Below, piece after piece: positions 1 through 5,321 of a DNA stretch of 7,493 nucleotides. Both the position numbers and the translations under genes were made by a program. Positions within the stretch are counted from its first letter, which is position 1; each line of letters starts with the position of its first letter. Location: the NCBI GenBank assembly GCA_964644375.1, contig CAZXWJ010000216.1, positions 1-7,493 of the forward strand, given 5' to 3'. Below the pieces are notes generated by a model that searched no databases, was not told where the DNA came from, and worked only from the letters and a program-made list of their open reading frames with translations. This stretch comes from CAYNYM01 sp964644375 (GTDB lineage: Bacteria > Desulfobacterota > DSM-4660 > Desulfatiglandales > HGW-15).

Positions 1-846
1 TTTGAGAAGACGGCATAGCGAGGGTGTCACACGCTGGGGAAGCACGACAGGGACCTTGGTGCCGATGCGAAGCATTTCCACGTGAGGGATTCGTCTCAGT
101 CGTGACAGGATCCACTCCAGCATCTCATCCGGCAAGGTGAAGGGATCGCCACCCGAAATGAGCACATCTCTTACGGCCGGATTTCCTTCGATGTACGCGA
201 TGGCCCCTTCCCATTGGGTGAGATGAAAGGCTGCCTCGCCCCGGTGTCCTACCATGCGCGAACGTGTGCAATAGCGGCAATAGGTAGAGCAGAAATCCGT
301 GACCAAAAAAAGAACCCGGTCCGGGTAACGGTGTATGAGACCGGGAACGGGACTGTCTTGTTCTTCTCCCAGGGGATCTTCCGCCTCTCCAGGGGAGAAA
401 AGCTTCTCATCGGGAACCGGTATGACCGCACGCCGCAGGGGATGGTGCGGATCTTCCCGATCGAGAAGGCTTGCATAGTAGGGTGTTACGGCGACAGGAA
501 AAAGAGACGCCCGTTGGATCATGGCCAGACGTTCTTCCTCGCTGAAATGAAGGAATTTTTCGAAACTCCGGCATTGAGTGATCCGGTTTCGAAGCTGCCA
601 GCGCCAGTCGTTCCAATCGTTCCGGGTGGCATCAGGGAAGAACTTCTTTCGGAATGACGAAGAGCGGGTGCTCGATCGAAACCGGGGGCGGTGAGGGACT
701 TCTTTGAATCCTATGATTTTCTTTTGTTCTGCTTTTAATGGTTTTGATGTGTCTGGATTTGGCGGGGTAAACGTTTTCTGCGTCCCTAATTCTCTATAGG
801 GACTCGGAGGCTCGAACTCCTCTGCATTCAGTGTTCCTTTATCCAT
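1..846 (-). CDS. KamA-family radical SAM protein (lysine 2,3-aminomutase-like), C-terminus cut by window edge
   Basis: Read on the minus strand from ATG at 846-844, this frame stays open for 282 codons to the left edge, so only the N-terminal part is seen. Residues 77-88 (NDWNDWRWQLRN) and 158-174 (DPLGEEQDSP, then PGLIHRYPD) match the conserved entry of lysine 2,3-aminomutases. The radical SAM cluster motif is CSTYCRYC (C186, C190, C193), followed by CTRSR and the SAM-binding stretch VRDVLISGGDP (225-235). Family members isomerise lysine to beta-lysine using PLP, SAM and a 4Fe-4S cluster; the PLP lysine would lie beyond the edge. Compared with clostridial KamA, about 65-70 extra, low-conservation residues precede the core. 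A GGGGG stretch lies about 10 bases before the ATG. Family assignment is firm. The exact substrate (lysine, glutamate or another amino acid) is open. Confidence 0.93.
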   Translation of the reverse strand, partial: MDKGTLNAEEFEPPSPYRELGTQKTFTPPNPDTSKPLKAEQKKIIGFKEVPHRPRFRSSTRSSSFRKKFFPDATRNDWNDWRWQLRNRITQCRSFEKFLHFSEEERLAMIQRASLFPVAVTPYYASLLDREDPHHPLRRAVIPVPDEKLFSPGEAEDPLGEEQDSPVPGLIHRYPDRVLFLVTDFCSTYCRYCTRSRMVGHRGEAAFHLTQWEGAIAYIEGNPAVRDVLISGGDPFTLPDEMLEWILSRLRRIPHVEMLRIGTKVPVVLPQRVTPSLCRLLK

Positions 847-913
847 TGTGCCATATTCCCCCTTTAAAAAAAACTTGATGAGATAGATCGAATCGACCTT
901 TATTGTTTTTGTC

Positions 914-930
914 AGCATAAGTTGTACCAA
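914..930 (-). promoter_or_regulatory. Possible sigma-54 (-24/-12) promoter for the KamA-like gene
   Basis: On the minus strand the site reads TTGGTACAACTTATGCT. It has the invariant GG and GC separated by 10 bases, as in the sigma-54 consensus TTGGCAC-N5-TTGCT, with mismatches at the C of GGCAC and the first T of TTGC. It lies about 70 bases upstream of the start codon and points toward the gene. This is a pattern match only. No activator site is identified, although the CGGAA/TTCCG dyads further upstream are candidates. Confidence 0.22.
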
Positions 931-950
931 CATGATAACGTATTGACTTC

Positions 951-1132
951 ACGGAATGTTTCCGTTTGACACTTTGCGGAACTTGTTTAGAGGGTTCCGA
1001 TATGGGTCGGGAAGGTGGCGACTGAGGTCTTATCAGGAGAAGTCAGGGCGAACAACAATCTAGTATTATTAATAATAATGACTTTCGGAAGCCTCTATTC
1101 CGAAAATGGTCATATCGGAATTGTCGGTTCCA
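951..1132. repeat. Cluster of CGGAA/TTCCG inverted repeats in a gene-free stretch
   Basis: The stretch between the KamA-like gene and the permease remnant (847-1175) has no supportable gene. It contains a perfect dyad ACGGAA-TGT-TTCCGT (951-965), a second CGGAAC/GTTCCG with an 11-base loop (977-999), a third TTTCGGAA/TTCCGAAA with a 7-base loop (1083-1105), and a degenerate fourth (CGGAA at 1116-1120, TTCCA at 1128-1132). A separate 14-base AT palindrome TATTATTAATAATA lies at 1064-1077. The recurring half-site suggests either operator sites for one regulator or small hairpins in RNA. The function is unknown. Confidence 0.5.
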
Positions 1133-1175
1133 ATTTTGATCCTCCGAGAGCCGAACGATGAAAAATCCGGGGGCA

Positions 1176-1431
1176 TTAATTCATGGACTGCAGATTAATC
1201 CACCCAATCAGCACCAACTGGGGAAAAACGTCACGGGGATGCCGACCCTCGCGTGTTCTCTGAAGGGTACCTCCAAACCGTATTTTTTTGCCTGTTCAAT
1301 CACAATGAGATTGGCGATTTTTCCGATCAGGATCAGGTTTCCATCAAGGGTTCTGGATAGCGCCAGGGTATACCACTCGATTGTAAGAAAGGGGACTGAA
1401 AGAAAACGTTCGTGCAGAACGTGCTTTACGC
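1176..1431 (-). pseudogene. C-terminal remnant of an ArsB/NhaD/SLC13-type permease
   Basis: The minus strand reads an open stretch through about 1431 to a TGA at 1210-1208. Its segment LALSRTLDGNLILIGKIANL followed by IVIEQAKKYGLEV and FREHARVGIPVT closely follows the last conserved block of ArsB/NhaD/citrate-type permeases (typically STLAGNLTLIGSVANLIV, then a leucine-rich last helix). After VTFF the reading frame ends, but a one-base shift restores a hydrophobic tail (QLVLIGWINLQSMN) to a TAA at 1178-1176. That points to a single-base deletion at the T5-C4 run. The N-terminal bulk of the permease (more than 300 residues) is absent, and the remnant's upstream end coincides with the left REP-like hairpin. 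No function is expected. Confidence 0.7.
1406..1424 (-). repeat. Left REP-like hairpin
   Basis: A 6-base perfect stem, ACGTTC/GAACGT, encloses a 5-base loop (GTGCA). A flanking GC follows on the inner side. Its reverse complement matches the unit at 1834-1852 at 18 of 19 positions. Confidence 0.65.
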
Positions 1432-1439
1432 TTTTGTCC

Positions 1440-1448
1440 TGATATAAT
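1440..1448 (+). promoter_or_regulatory. Extended -10 promoter element before the transposase remnant
   Basis: TGATATAAT is a perfect extended -10 element (TGn plus TATAAT). No good -35 is present at normal spacing. Predicted initiation near 1455 would leave only about five bases before the ATG at 1460, so a transcript for that start would be almost leaderless. The ORF at 1551 would have an ordinary leader. Confidence 0.4.
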
Positions 1449-1459
1449 ATTTTGAAGCG

Positions 1460-1826
1460 ATGCCTAGATTGGCCAGATTAGATGCCCCCGGGATTTTACA
1501 CCATGTGATGGGCCGCGGTATCGAGAGGAAACATATATTCCTGAACTGATATGACAAAAAAGAACCTGAGGATTTCAGGACAGAGGATTGATCTGGAAAA
1601 ATTATGCAACAGAGTTTGTAAAAAGAAGAACGTATCATTAGCCGAACTTATTTCGGGAAGTCGCAGACGTGGGCTGGTCAACGCACGAAGGATCGTTTCA
1701 TGGATAGCGGTGAATGAATTGGGATATTCAGGCGCAGAGGTTGCAAGACATCTTGGCGTTACAAATTCCTGTATAACGCGATTTCTTTCATCCGGAGAGA
1801 AATCTGCTATAGAGGGCGAAATGTAG
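1460..1826 (+). pseudogene. Internally deleted REP-associated tyrosine transposase (IS200-like/Y1) with DnaA-like HTH tail
   Basis: The first frame, from ATG 1460, starts MPRLARLDAPGILHHVMGRG and then IERKHIFLN before a TGA at 1547-1549. This is the canonical N-terminus of proteobacterial REP-associated transposases. Reading on in the same frame past the TGA gives DKKEPEDF, which still resembles the family's DKDREDF region. From about 1587 a different frame (ORF 1551-1826, 91 codons) carries the family's C-terminal domain: RIDLEKLCNRVCKKKNVS, then SGSRRRG, then the HTH core ELGYSGAEVARHLGVTNSC. The middle of the protein, with the HUH motif and the catalytic tyrosine, has been lost along with frame continuity. 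The 91-residue HTH-only ORF could in principle be made and still bind DNA, but no convincing ribosome binding site precedes it. Confidence 0.78.
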
Positions 1827-1833
1827 TAGTTAT

Positions 1834-1852
1834 GCACGTTCTGCGCGAACGT
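1834..1852 (+). repeat. Right REP-like hairpin
   Basis: The unit is GC followed by ACGTTC-TGCGC-GAACGT, a 6-base stem with a 5-base loop. It is the inverted copy of the unit at 1406-1424, with one base different in the loop. It starts eight bases after the stop of the HTH ORF. Confidence 0.65.
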
Positions 1853-1915
1853 CCCGTTTTATCAATAACTCTTTGTAGCTGACCTTGCTGCACTTAGTAT
1901 CTATGGAGAATCTAT

Positions 1916-2338
1916 ATGGGAACTTGGACTGTATTATCTGTTACCGGCCGCAATCAAGCGTTGAATAGTGCACGGGAGTACGGTACGAACTGGTATGTGA
2001 GGTTTAGACTCCAGTACAAGCCTTCTACATTTGGGGGTTTCGTTGAGACGCCAAAAATGGCCTGGGACGAGACCATCCTGTACAACGACTATGCGAAAGG
2101 GCAGCATTGGTCGTTCACTGGAAATTTTTATACTCGGAAACCTGACAGCCCAACAATGTCAGTATGGGCTCAGCGTTACTTCCGCGCTTACCTACAGGTG
2201 CACAATAGGCCGTTCGTCGCTTTTGGTGGTAAGCAGAAGGGGCACTCCAAGCTTTTCGATTTGAAAGGTCAGCCCGTCAGTGGACAGACGCTCGGAATAC
2301 ACATTGGTGAGGCAAACCAGAATAAGGCGGTACATTAA
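1916..2338 (+). CDS. Aromatic-rich protein of unknown function (140 aa)
   Basis: I do not recognise this protein. GGAG at 1905-1908, seven bases before the ATG, supports the start, and the frame runs 140 codons to TAA. The product is soluble-looking, with no signal peptide or membrane segment, and is rich in Trp, Tyr and Phe. Examples are NWYVRFRLQY (25-34), QHWSFTGNFYTRKP (63-76) and VWAQRYFRAYLQ (82-93), a spacing that suggests beta-strands. The C-terminal part (GHSKLFDLKGQPVSGQTLG) looks like a beta-hairpin turn. It begins 63 bases after the REP-like right end and belongs to the stretch that ends in an attC-like site, so it may be accessory cassette content. Cargo or surface functions are possible but not shown. 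Confidence 0.72.
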   Translation: MGTWTVLSVTGRNQALNSAREYGTNWYVRFRLQYKPSTFGGFVETPKMAWDETILYNDYAKGQHWSFTGNFYTRKPDSPTMSVWAQRYFRAYLQVHNRPFVAFGGKQKGHSKLFDLKGQPVSGQTLGIHIGEANQNKAVH

Positions 2339-2365
2339 AATGGACTCAGCTCAGAAAGAGGCTCA

Positions 2366-2551
2366 ATGGACATACAAATTTCAGACAGCCGGTTCAGCGC
2401 CGGGCTTAAAAACGAGTGGGTTGCAAGTGGTCGCGGATCCTACACCAAAGAGTAATTTGTTGCCGACTGGTGGTATCTGGTAGCTGAACCACATGGGGGA
2501 CCCGCAGACTATTGGGTGGCTTGGCATTTCTGGCAGGCTGGGTTTGCATAG
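2366..2551 (+). pseudogene. Small unknown ORF interrupted by an in-frame TAA
   Basis: ATG 2366 has AGAGG at 2357-2361 as a plausible ribosome binding site. It opens a frame of 29 residues (MDIQISDSRFSAGLKNEWVA at the start) to TAA 2453-2455. The same frame then continues for 31 protein-like, Trp-rich residues (FVADWWYLVAEPHGG, then DYWVAWHFWQAGFA) to TAG 2549-2551. Restoring the TAA would give a roughly 61-residue protein. It is in the same frame as the gene ending at 2338, so it could be a broken extension of it or a second small gene. An overlapping frame from ATG 2340 to TAG 2481-2483 (47 codons) is also open, and I cannot exclude it. Its codons look less consistent. Function is unknown. 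Confidence 0.4.
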
Positions 2552-2609
2552 GGTGGGGTATTTGGAGGGCGTGAGCAGTTGGTGCATATGGGTGTGCTAC
2601 GAAAGCGCG

Positions 2610-2671
2610 GGCTAACCCATGCGCTTGCAGCCGACGAAAAAAAGCGGCACGCCATATTTGCGGTGTTATTT
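2610..2671 (+). other. attC-like integron recombination site (imperfect)
   Basis: The sequence opens with GGCTAAC (inverse core RYYYAAC with one mismatch), then CAGCCGAC (2628-2635) as an L-box candidate. A seven-A spacer and GCGGCACG follow, then GTTATTT (2665-2671) where the core GTTRRRY should stand. Overall length and the order CTAAC, AGCCGACG, GCGGC, GTTA match the roughly 60-base attC sites of aadA-type cassettes. However, the pairing between the two L boxes is short (GCCG with CGGC), and the right core fits poorly beyond GTTA. No integrase gene is in view. It could be a decayed attC or a chance resemblance. The surrounding stretch 2552-2735 has no supportable gene. Confidence 0.4.
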
Positions 2672-2735
2672 TTTTTATGGAATGTAGAACCTTGTAATAT
2701 TTGTACGATATCTGTATTTCAAGGAGGTCGTGAGA

Positions 2736-2795
2736 ATGGCGATGTCTCATCTGTTCTGTCTATCGATATTTTTATTGGAAACCCTCAATGTATAA
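2736..2795 (+). CDS. 19-aa leader-like ORF before the reductase-like gene
   Basis: A near-perfect Shine-Dalgarno sequence (AAGGAGGT, 2721-2728) stands seven bases before ATG 2736. The frame encodes MAMSHLFCLSIFLLETLNV and stops at TAA 2793-2795, only 13 bases ahead of the next ribosome binding site. The strong initiation signal on such a short frame suggests a leader peptide coupling or attenuating translation of the gene at 2823. It could equally be the stub of a lost gene. The peptide is hydrophobic, and no run of a single regulatory amino acid is evident. Confidence 0.4.
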   Translation: MAMSHLFCLSIFLLETLNV

Positions 2796-2822
2796 AAAGT
2801 TTAGAAACGGAGGTGACTTGTT

Positions 2823-3608
2823 ATGTTTGATTATCCCTATCTTGTCGAGATGCTTTCACCGAAAAGATCAACTGACAATCAAATTGATGGCTTCCTGGAT
2901 AGATTTGCTGAGCGGTTTCGAAAGGTGATTCATGCCGGGTGCGGAATATCCATACCGGACAACCCCATGGGACAGCCAAGGTTAGGAGCTCTGGAAACCA
3001 TTGATCTTAAAAGCCTTTCAGTTGATCCTGAAATGATTGTAATGAGCTTGAACACTTTCCACAAAAAAAACGAACTTGATGTGTTGTTACAAAAAGCCGC
3101 TAAAGCAAAGTTGAAATACATTCTTGTTGTCAGAGGGGACGGCGGGCCTCTGTTGCCGAAGCTCGAACCCAAAAGCATCGGCGGTAAACTTAACGTGGCC
3201 ACCTCTATTGATTTGATTCGATACATCAACACGGAATACCCCGATCAATTCATTACAGGTGCAGCGTTCAATCCTTATAATCCAATGCCTTTTGAATTAA
3301 ATCGGATGAGGCAAAAGATCGATGCTGGCGCAAAGTATGTGGTTACCCAACCGATCTTTGGAAAAGACGAAAACGTCGACAGGCTTAAAGAATTCAACAT
3401 TACTGTTGTCGTTGAAGCCTGGATGTCGAACAACATCGATCTTTTTTTCAAAAGCGTAGGTAAAGAGAAGGATGAAAAGGCGCAAAGATACAATCCAGTC
3501 GAAAATCTACAAGGACTCCACGAATCTTATCCGGAATGCTGTGTCTATCTATCAATGCTCAGTTTCAAACAGGATTGGCGGTCAATTTTATCGAGGCTCT
3601 CAATTTGA
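2823..3608 (+). CDS. Methylenetetrahydrofolate reductase-like (MetF-family) protein
   Basis: The start is fixed by GGAGGTGA (2809-2816) six bases before ATG. The 261-residue product fits the FAD-dependent MetF TIM barrel. VEMLSPKR (8-15) carries Glu9 where the family has its catalytic glutamate in (V/F)E-x-x-P. VVRGDGG (102-108) occupies the RGDP flavin-contact position. FNPYNPMPFELNRMRQKI (149-166) followed by DAGAKYVVTQPIF (167-179) is the hallmark KxDAGAxxxxTQ-F block. Known members reduce 5,10-methylene- to 5-methyl-tetrahydrofolate. This one is slightly short (usual 270-300), has RGDGG rather than RGDPP, and diverges at the C-terminus (EAWMSNNIDLFFKSVGKEKD), so a related methyl-transfer or folate-linked role is possible. 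It sits in a plus-strand cluster with an MFS transporter and a cupin rather than with methionine genes, which suggests a catabolic or specialised use. Confidence 0.82.
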   Translation: MFDYPYLVEMLSPKRSTDNQIDGFLDRFAERFRKVIHAGCGISIPDNPMGQPRLGALETIDLKSLSVDPEMIVMSLNTFHKKNELDVLLQKAAKAKLKYILVVRGDGGPLLPKLEPKSIGGKLNVATSIDLIRYINTEYPDQFITGAAFNPYNPMPFELNRMRQKIDAGAKYVVTQPIFGKDENVDRLKEFNITVVVEAWMSNNIDLFFKSVGKEKDEKAQRYNPVENLQGLHESYPECCVYLSMLSFKQDWRSILSRLSI

Positions 3609-3632
3609 AATTTTTTTAAATACGAAATTTCA
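3606..3632 (+). terminator. AT-rich stem-loop overlapping the reductase stop codon
   Basis: TGAAATTT (3606-3613, including the TGA stop) is perfectly complementary to AAATTTCA (3625-3632) across an 11-base loop. The stem is entirely AT-rich except for one GC pair at each end region and has no T-run after it, so it would terminate transcription poorly. It may serve as an RNA-stability element or be incidental. Confidence 0.22.
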
Positions 3633-3646
3633 GGCTTTACTTTAAT

Positions 3647-3769
3647 ATGATACGCAAAAAGGAGGAATCCATCGGACGAATGGTCTCCATTCTGCACCGA
3701 ATTGTGAAAACTGCATCGAAAACCAGGATGGGTGAAGGGGACATAAATAAGGAGGCACAGCAAATTTGA
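3647..3769 (+). pseudogene. MarR-like N-terminal fragment (40 aa) overlapping the MFS start
   Basis: ATG 3647 opens 40 codons to TGA 3767-3769, which overlaps the TTG start of the transporter. The N-terminal part (MIRKKEESIGRMVSILHRIV) has the look of the first helix of MarR-family regulators (typically ESIG-x-LIS-x-LHR). The winged helix-turn-helix that should follow is absent; the tail is GEGDINKEAQQI. A MarR gene directly upstream of an MFS pump is a common arrangement, so this may be the stub of a lost regulator. A shorter frame from ATG 3680, after an AAGGAGG at 3659-3665, is equally possible. Similarity over one helix is weak evidence. Confidence 0.35.
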
Positions 3770-4959
3770 TAAATCCAAAAAGGATCTTTCTGGGTGTTAT
3801 CCTCACTTCCGCCACCCTCACCATCATGGCCGGCAGCATCATTGCACCGGTTCTCAACGTAATGAGGGATGGTTTGGGAGTCGCCCCCTCGTCGGTTGGG
3901 ATAATCATAACTACTCATGGGTTGTTGATGGCTCTTTTCAGCCCACTGATGGGAAGCATCATTGACCGGAAGGGGGTTAGGTGGCCGTTTATTTTTTCAC
4001 TCATAGGTTATGGTCTTGCTGGCGGTTCCGGCCTGCTGATCAATTCTTACTGGGTGCTTCTGGTTAGCAGGGCTTGCCTCGGGATTGCCCTTGCCGGTAT
4101 ATTTGCTGCCCTCAACGTGCTGATCCTGAACAATTACCAAGGAAGTGACCGTGACAAGGTAATGGGTTGGCGAGGAAGCGCTCAGAGTTTTGGCGGGGTC
4201 ATCTGGCCGCTTATCGGAGGTGCTCTCGGCGGGTTTTCATGGCATTTTCCCTTTGCCATCTACATGCTGGCAATACCCATTGGTCTGCTTGCCATGAGAG
4301 TTGTTCCGGAACCGGTAACCCACCACCTGTCTGGACCATCATCCGATAACGGCACAACGGTGTTCAAGTTATTAAAGCAGAATCCAATCCTTCTGATGAT
4401 CATTTACGGCCTTATGTTTTTTGCCAATGTACTACTCTATGTTATTGTCATCTTTCTGCCCCAACTACTGGAAGCCTTCGGTATCTCAAGCACATTTCAG
4501 ATCGGTATGTTTCTCACGGCCATGACGGGTTCTGCGGGGGTGACCGCCTTCATTTACGGAAAGATACGATCCCGATTTTCATATCCGATGATCGTTCTGA
4601 CCGCTGTTGCAATTTGGTCGGTAGCGTTCGCTATCATATCTCAGGCATCTGATAGCCGTATCATCGCGGTGTCCATTGCCCTGTTCGGCGTCAGCCAGGG
4701 ACTTATCTTGCCGACGATAATGGTGTGGATCGGGGACGTTATTCCGTCGTCCTTTCGGGGAAGATTCAGCTCTTATCTGGGAACCTTCGGTTTTATCGGC
4801 CAGTTCCTATCACCCATTCTTTTCGCCCCGATAGTGATTACGGTGGGTCTTAAAGGAGTATTCGTGGTCGGTTCCGGAATCGGAGTCATCTGGTTTTTCT
4901 TGTGTCTGGTAGGATTAAGGTATGTCAATCGTATGAAACCTCATATAAAAGGAGATTAA
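3766..4959 (+). CDS. MFS transporter, 12 transmembrane segments
   Basis: This 397-residue inner-membrane protein has the 12-helix pattern of the major facilitator superfamily. The first helices run at about 8-30 and 42-63. Motif A in loop 2-3 is GSIIDRKGVR (63-72), and a hydrophilic central loop (about 181-206) separates the two halves. The second-half counterpart of motif A is GKIRSRF (265-271), and FRGRFSSYLGTFG (330-342) lies in the loop before helix 11. The start is TTG 3766, with AAGGAGG (3749-3755) ten bases upstream; no other start fits before Met21. It overlaps the preceding MarR-like stub by a few bases, and its end contains the AAAGGAG used by the cupin gene, so translation is probably coupled. 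Transport direction and substrate are unknown. Organic-anion or drug-type transport would both fit. Confidence 0.92.
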   Translation: MINPKRIFLGVILTSATLTIMAGSIIAPVLNVMRDGLGVAPSSVGIIITTHGLLMALFSPLMGSIIDRKGVRWPFIFSLIGYGLAGGSGLLINSYWVLLVSRACLGIALAGIFAALNVLILNNYQGSDRDKVMGWRGSAQSFGGVIWPLIGGALGGFSWHFPFAIYMLAIPIGLLAMRVVPEPVTHHLSGPSSDNGTTVFKLLKQNPILLMIIYGLMFFANVLLYVIVIFLPQLLEAFGISSTFQIGMFLTAMTGSAGVTAFIYGKIRSRFSYPMIVLTAVAIWSVAFAIISQASDSRIIAVSIALFGVSQGLILPTIMVWIGDVIPSSFRGRFSSYLGTFGFIGQFLSPILFAPIVITVGLKGVFVVGSGIGVIWFFLCLVGLRYVNRMKPHIKGD

Positions 4960-4961
4960 CG

Positions 4962-5303
4962 ATGCAACAACCAGATATAACAAGAGAATTCAAAGGAGCG
5001 AGGAGTTAATTCGAGGTCGAGATCGTCTTTGCCCGGGAAGCAAATAAGTCCCCCAAGGAAGCGCACACCTATGATGAGATCATTGTTGTGACAAATGGGG
5101 TCATTGAGCTGGAGAGGAGCGACCGGGAAGGGATAGAAACCTATTCAAAGTACGATTATGTCTTTTTGCCAAAGAATACCGAGCACCAGATCACAGGTAA
5201 AGAGATTCCCGTTAAGTTAGTTGATCATGAGTGTGAAATTCAGAAAACAATACGTGGCACCCCGCCCATTTTCAGCAGGATACGTGATTCGTATGCCCTG
5301 TAG
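4962..5303 (+). pseudogene. Small cupin protein with in-frame TAA at codon 16
   Basis: AAAGGAG at the end of the MFS gene lies seven bases before ATG 4962. The frame runs MQQPDITREFKGARS, then TAA (5007-5009), then continues as a clean cupin domain to TAG 5301-5303, 113 codons in all. Motif 1 is reduced: EAHTYDE then six residues and Gly46 (one His35 and Glu39 remain from HxH-x3-E-x6-G). Motif 2 is FLPKNTEH with Pro70 and His75. Cupins of this size bind a metal and act as small isomerases, sensors or stress-type binding proteins. After the TAA the first usable start is GTG 5088, which would remove half of motif 1. A single-base change (GAA, CAA or AAA to TAA) or a sequence error explains the break. 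It is probably the third gene of the reductase/MFS operon. Confidence 0.65.
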
Positions 5304-5321
5304 TGTGGGAGGAGGGGAGTC

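Larger units (their letters stand above)
1406..1852 (+). mobile_element. Decayed REPtron: inverted REP-like ends around a deleted RAYT gene
   Basis: Two 19-base REP-like units, in inverted orientation and differing at one base, bound a 447-base segment. Its only recognisable content is the beginning and end of an IS200-like REP-associated tyrosine transposase. RAYT genes are typically found between two inverted REPs, so the arrangement fits that type of locus. The catalytic centre is missing, so the element cannot move by itself. It might have been mobilised in trans in the manner of a miniature element. The left end abuts the truncated permease, so arrival or rearrangement of the element may have broken that gene. 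Confidence 0.6.

Noticed and set aside
214..657. Plus-strand open frame of 147 codons
   Set aside because: It is antisense to the KamA-like gene, whose conserved motifs are continuous on the minus strand.
1064..1077. AT palindrome TATTATTAATAATA as an operator or origin element
   Set aside because: Low-complexity AT palindromes arise easily, and no accompanying repeats, DnaA boxes or partner gene support a function.
1158..1442. Plus-strand open frame of 94 codons
   Set aside because: It lies over the permease remnant, whose family motif is clear on the opposite strand, and no protein family is visible in the plus frame.
2340..2483. Alternative 47-codon frame MDSAQKEAQW... directly after the 1916-2338 gene
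   Set aside because: It is not excluded, but the overlapping frame from 2366 has a better ribosome binding site, more consistent codons and a protein-like continuation.
2579..2830. Plus-strand open frame of 83 codons
   Set aside because: It runs through the attC-like site, has no good ribosome binding site at its start, and overlaps the leader ORF with its much stronger initiation signal.
4962..5303. Stop-codon readthrough or TAA recoding to explain the interrupted cupin and the 2366-2551 ORF
   Set aside because: TAA is used as the normal terminator of the MFS gene (4957-4959) and of the 1916-2338 gene. No recoding structure is visible, and mutation or sequencing error is simpler.
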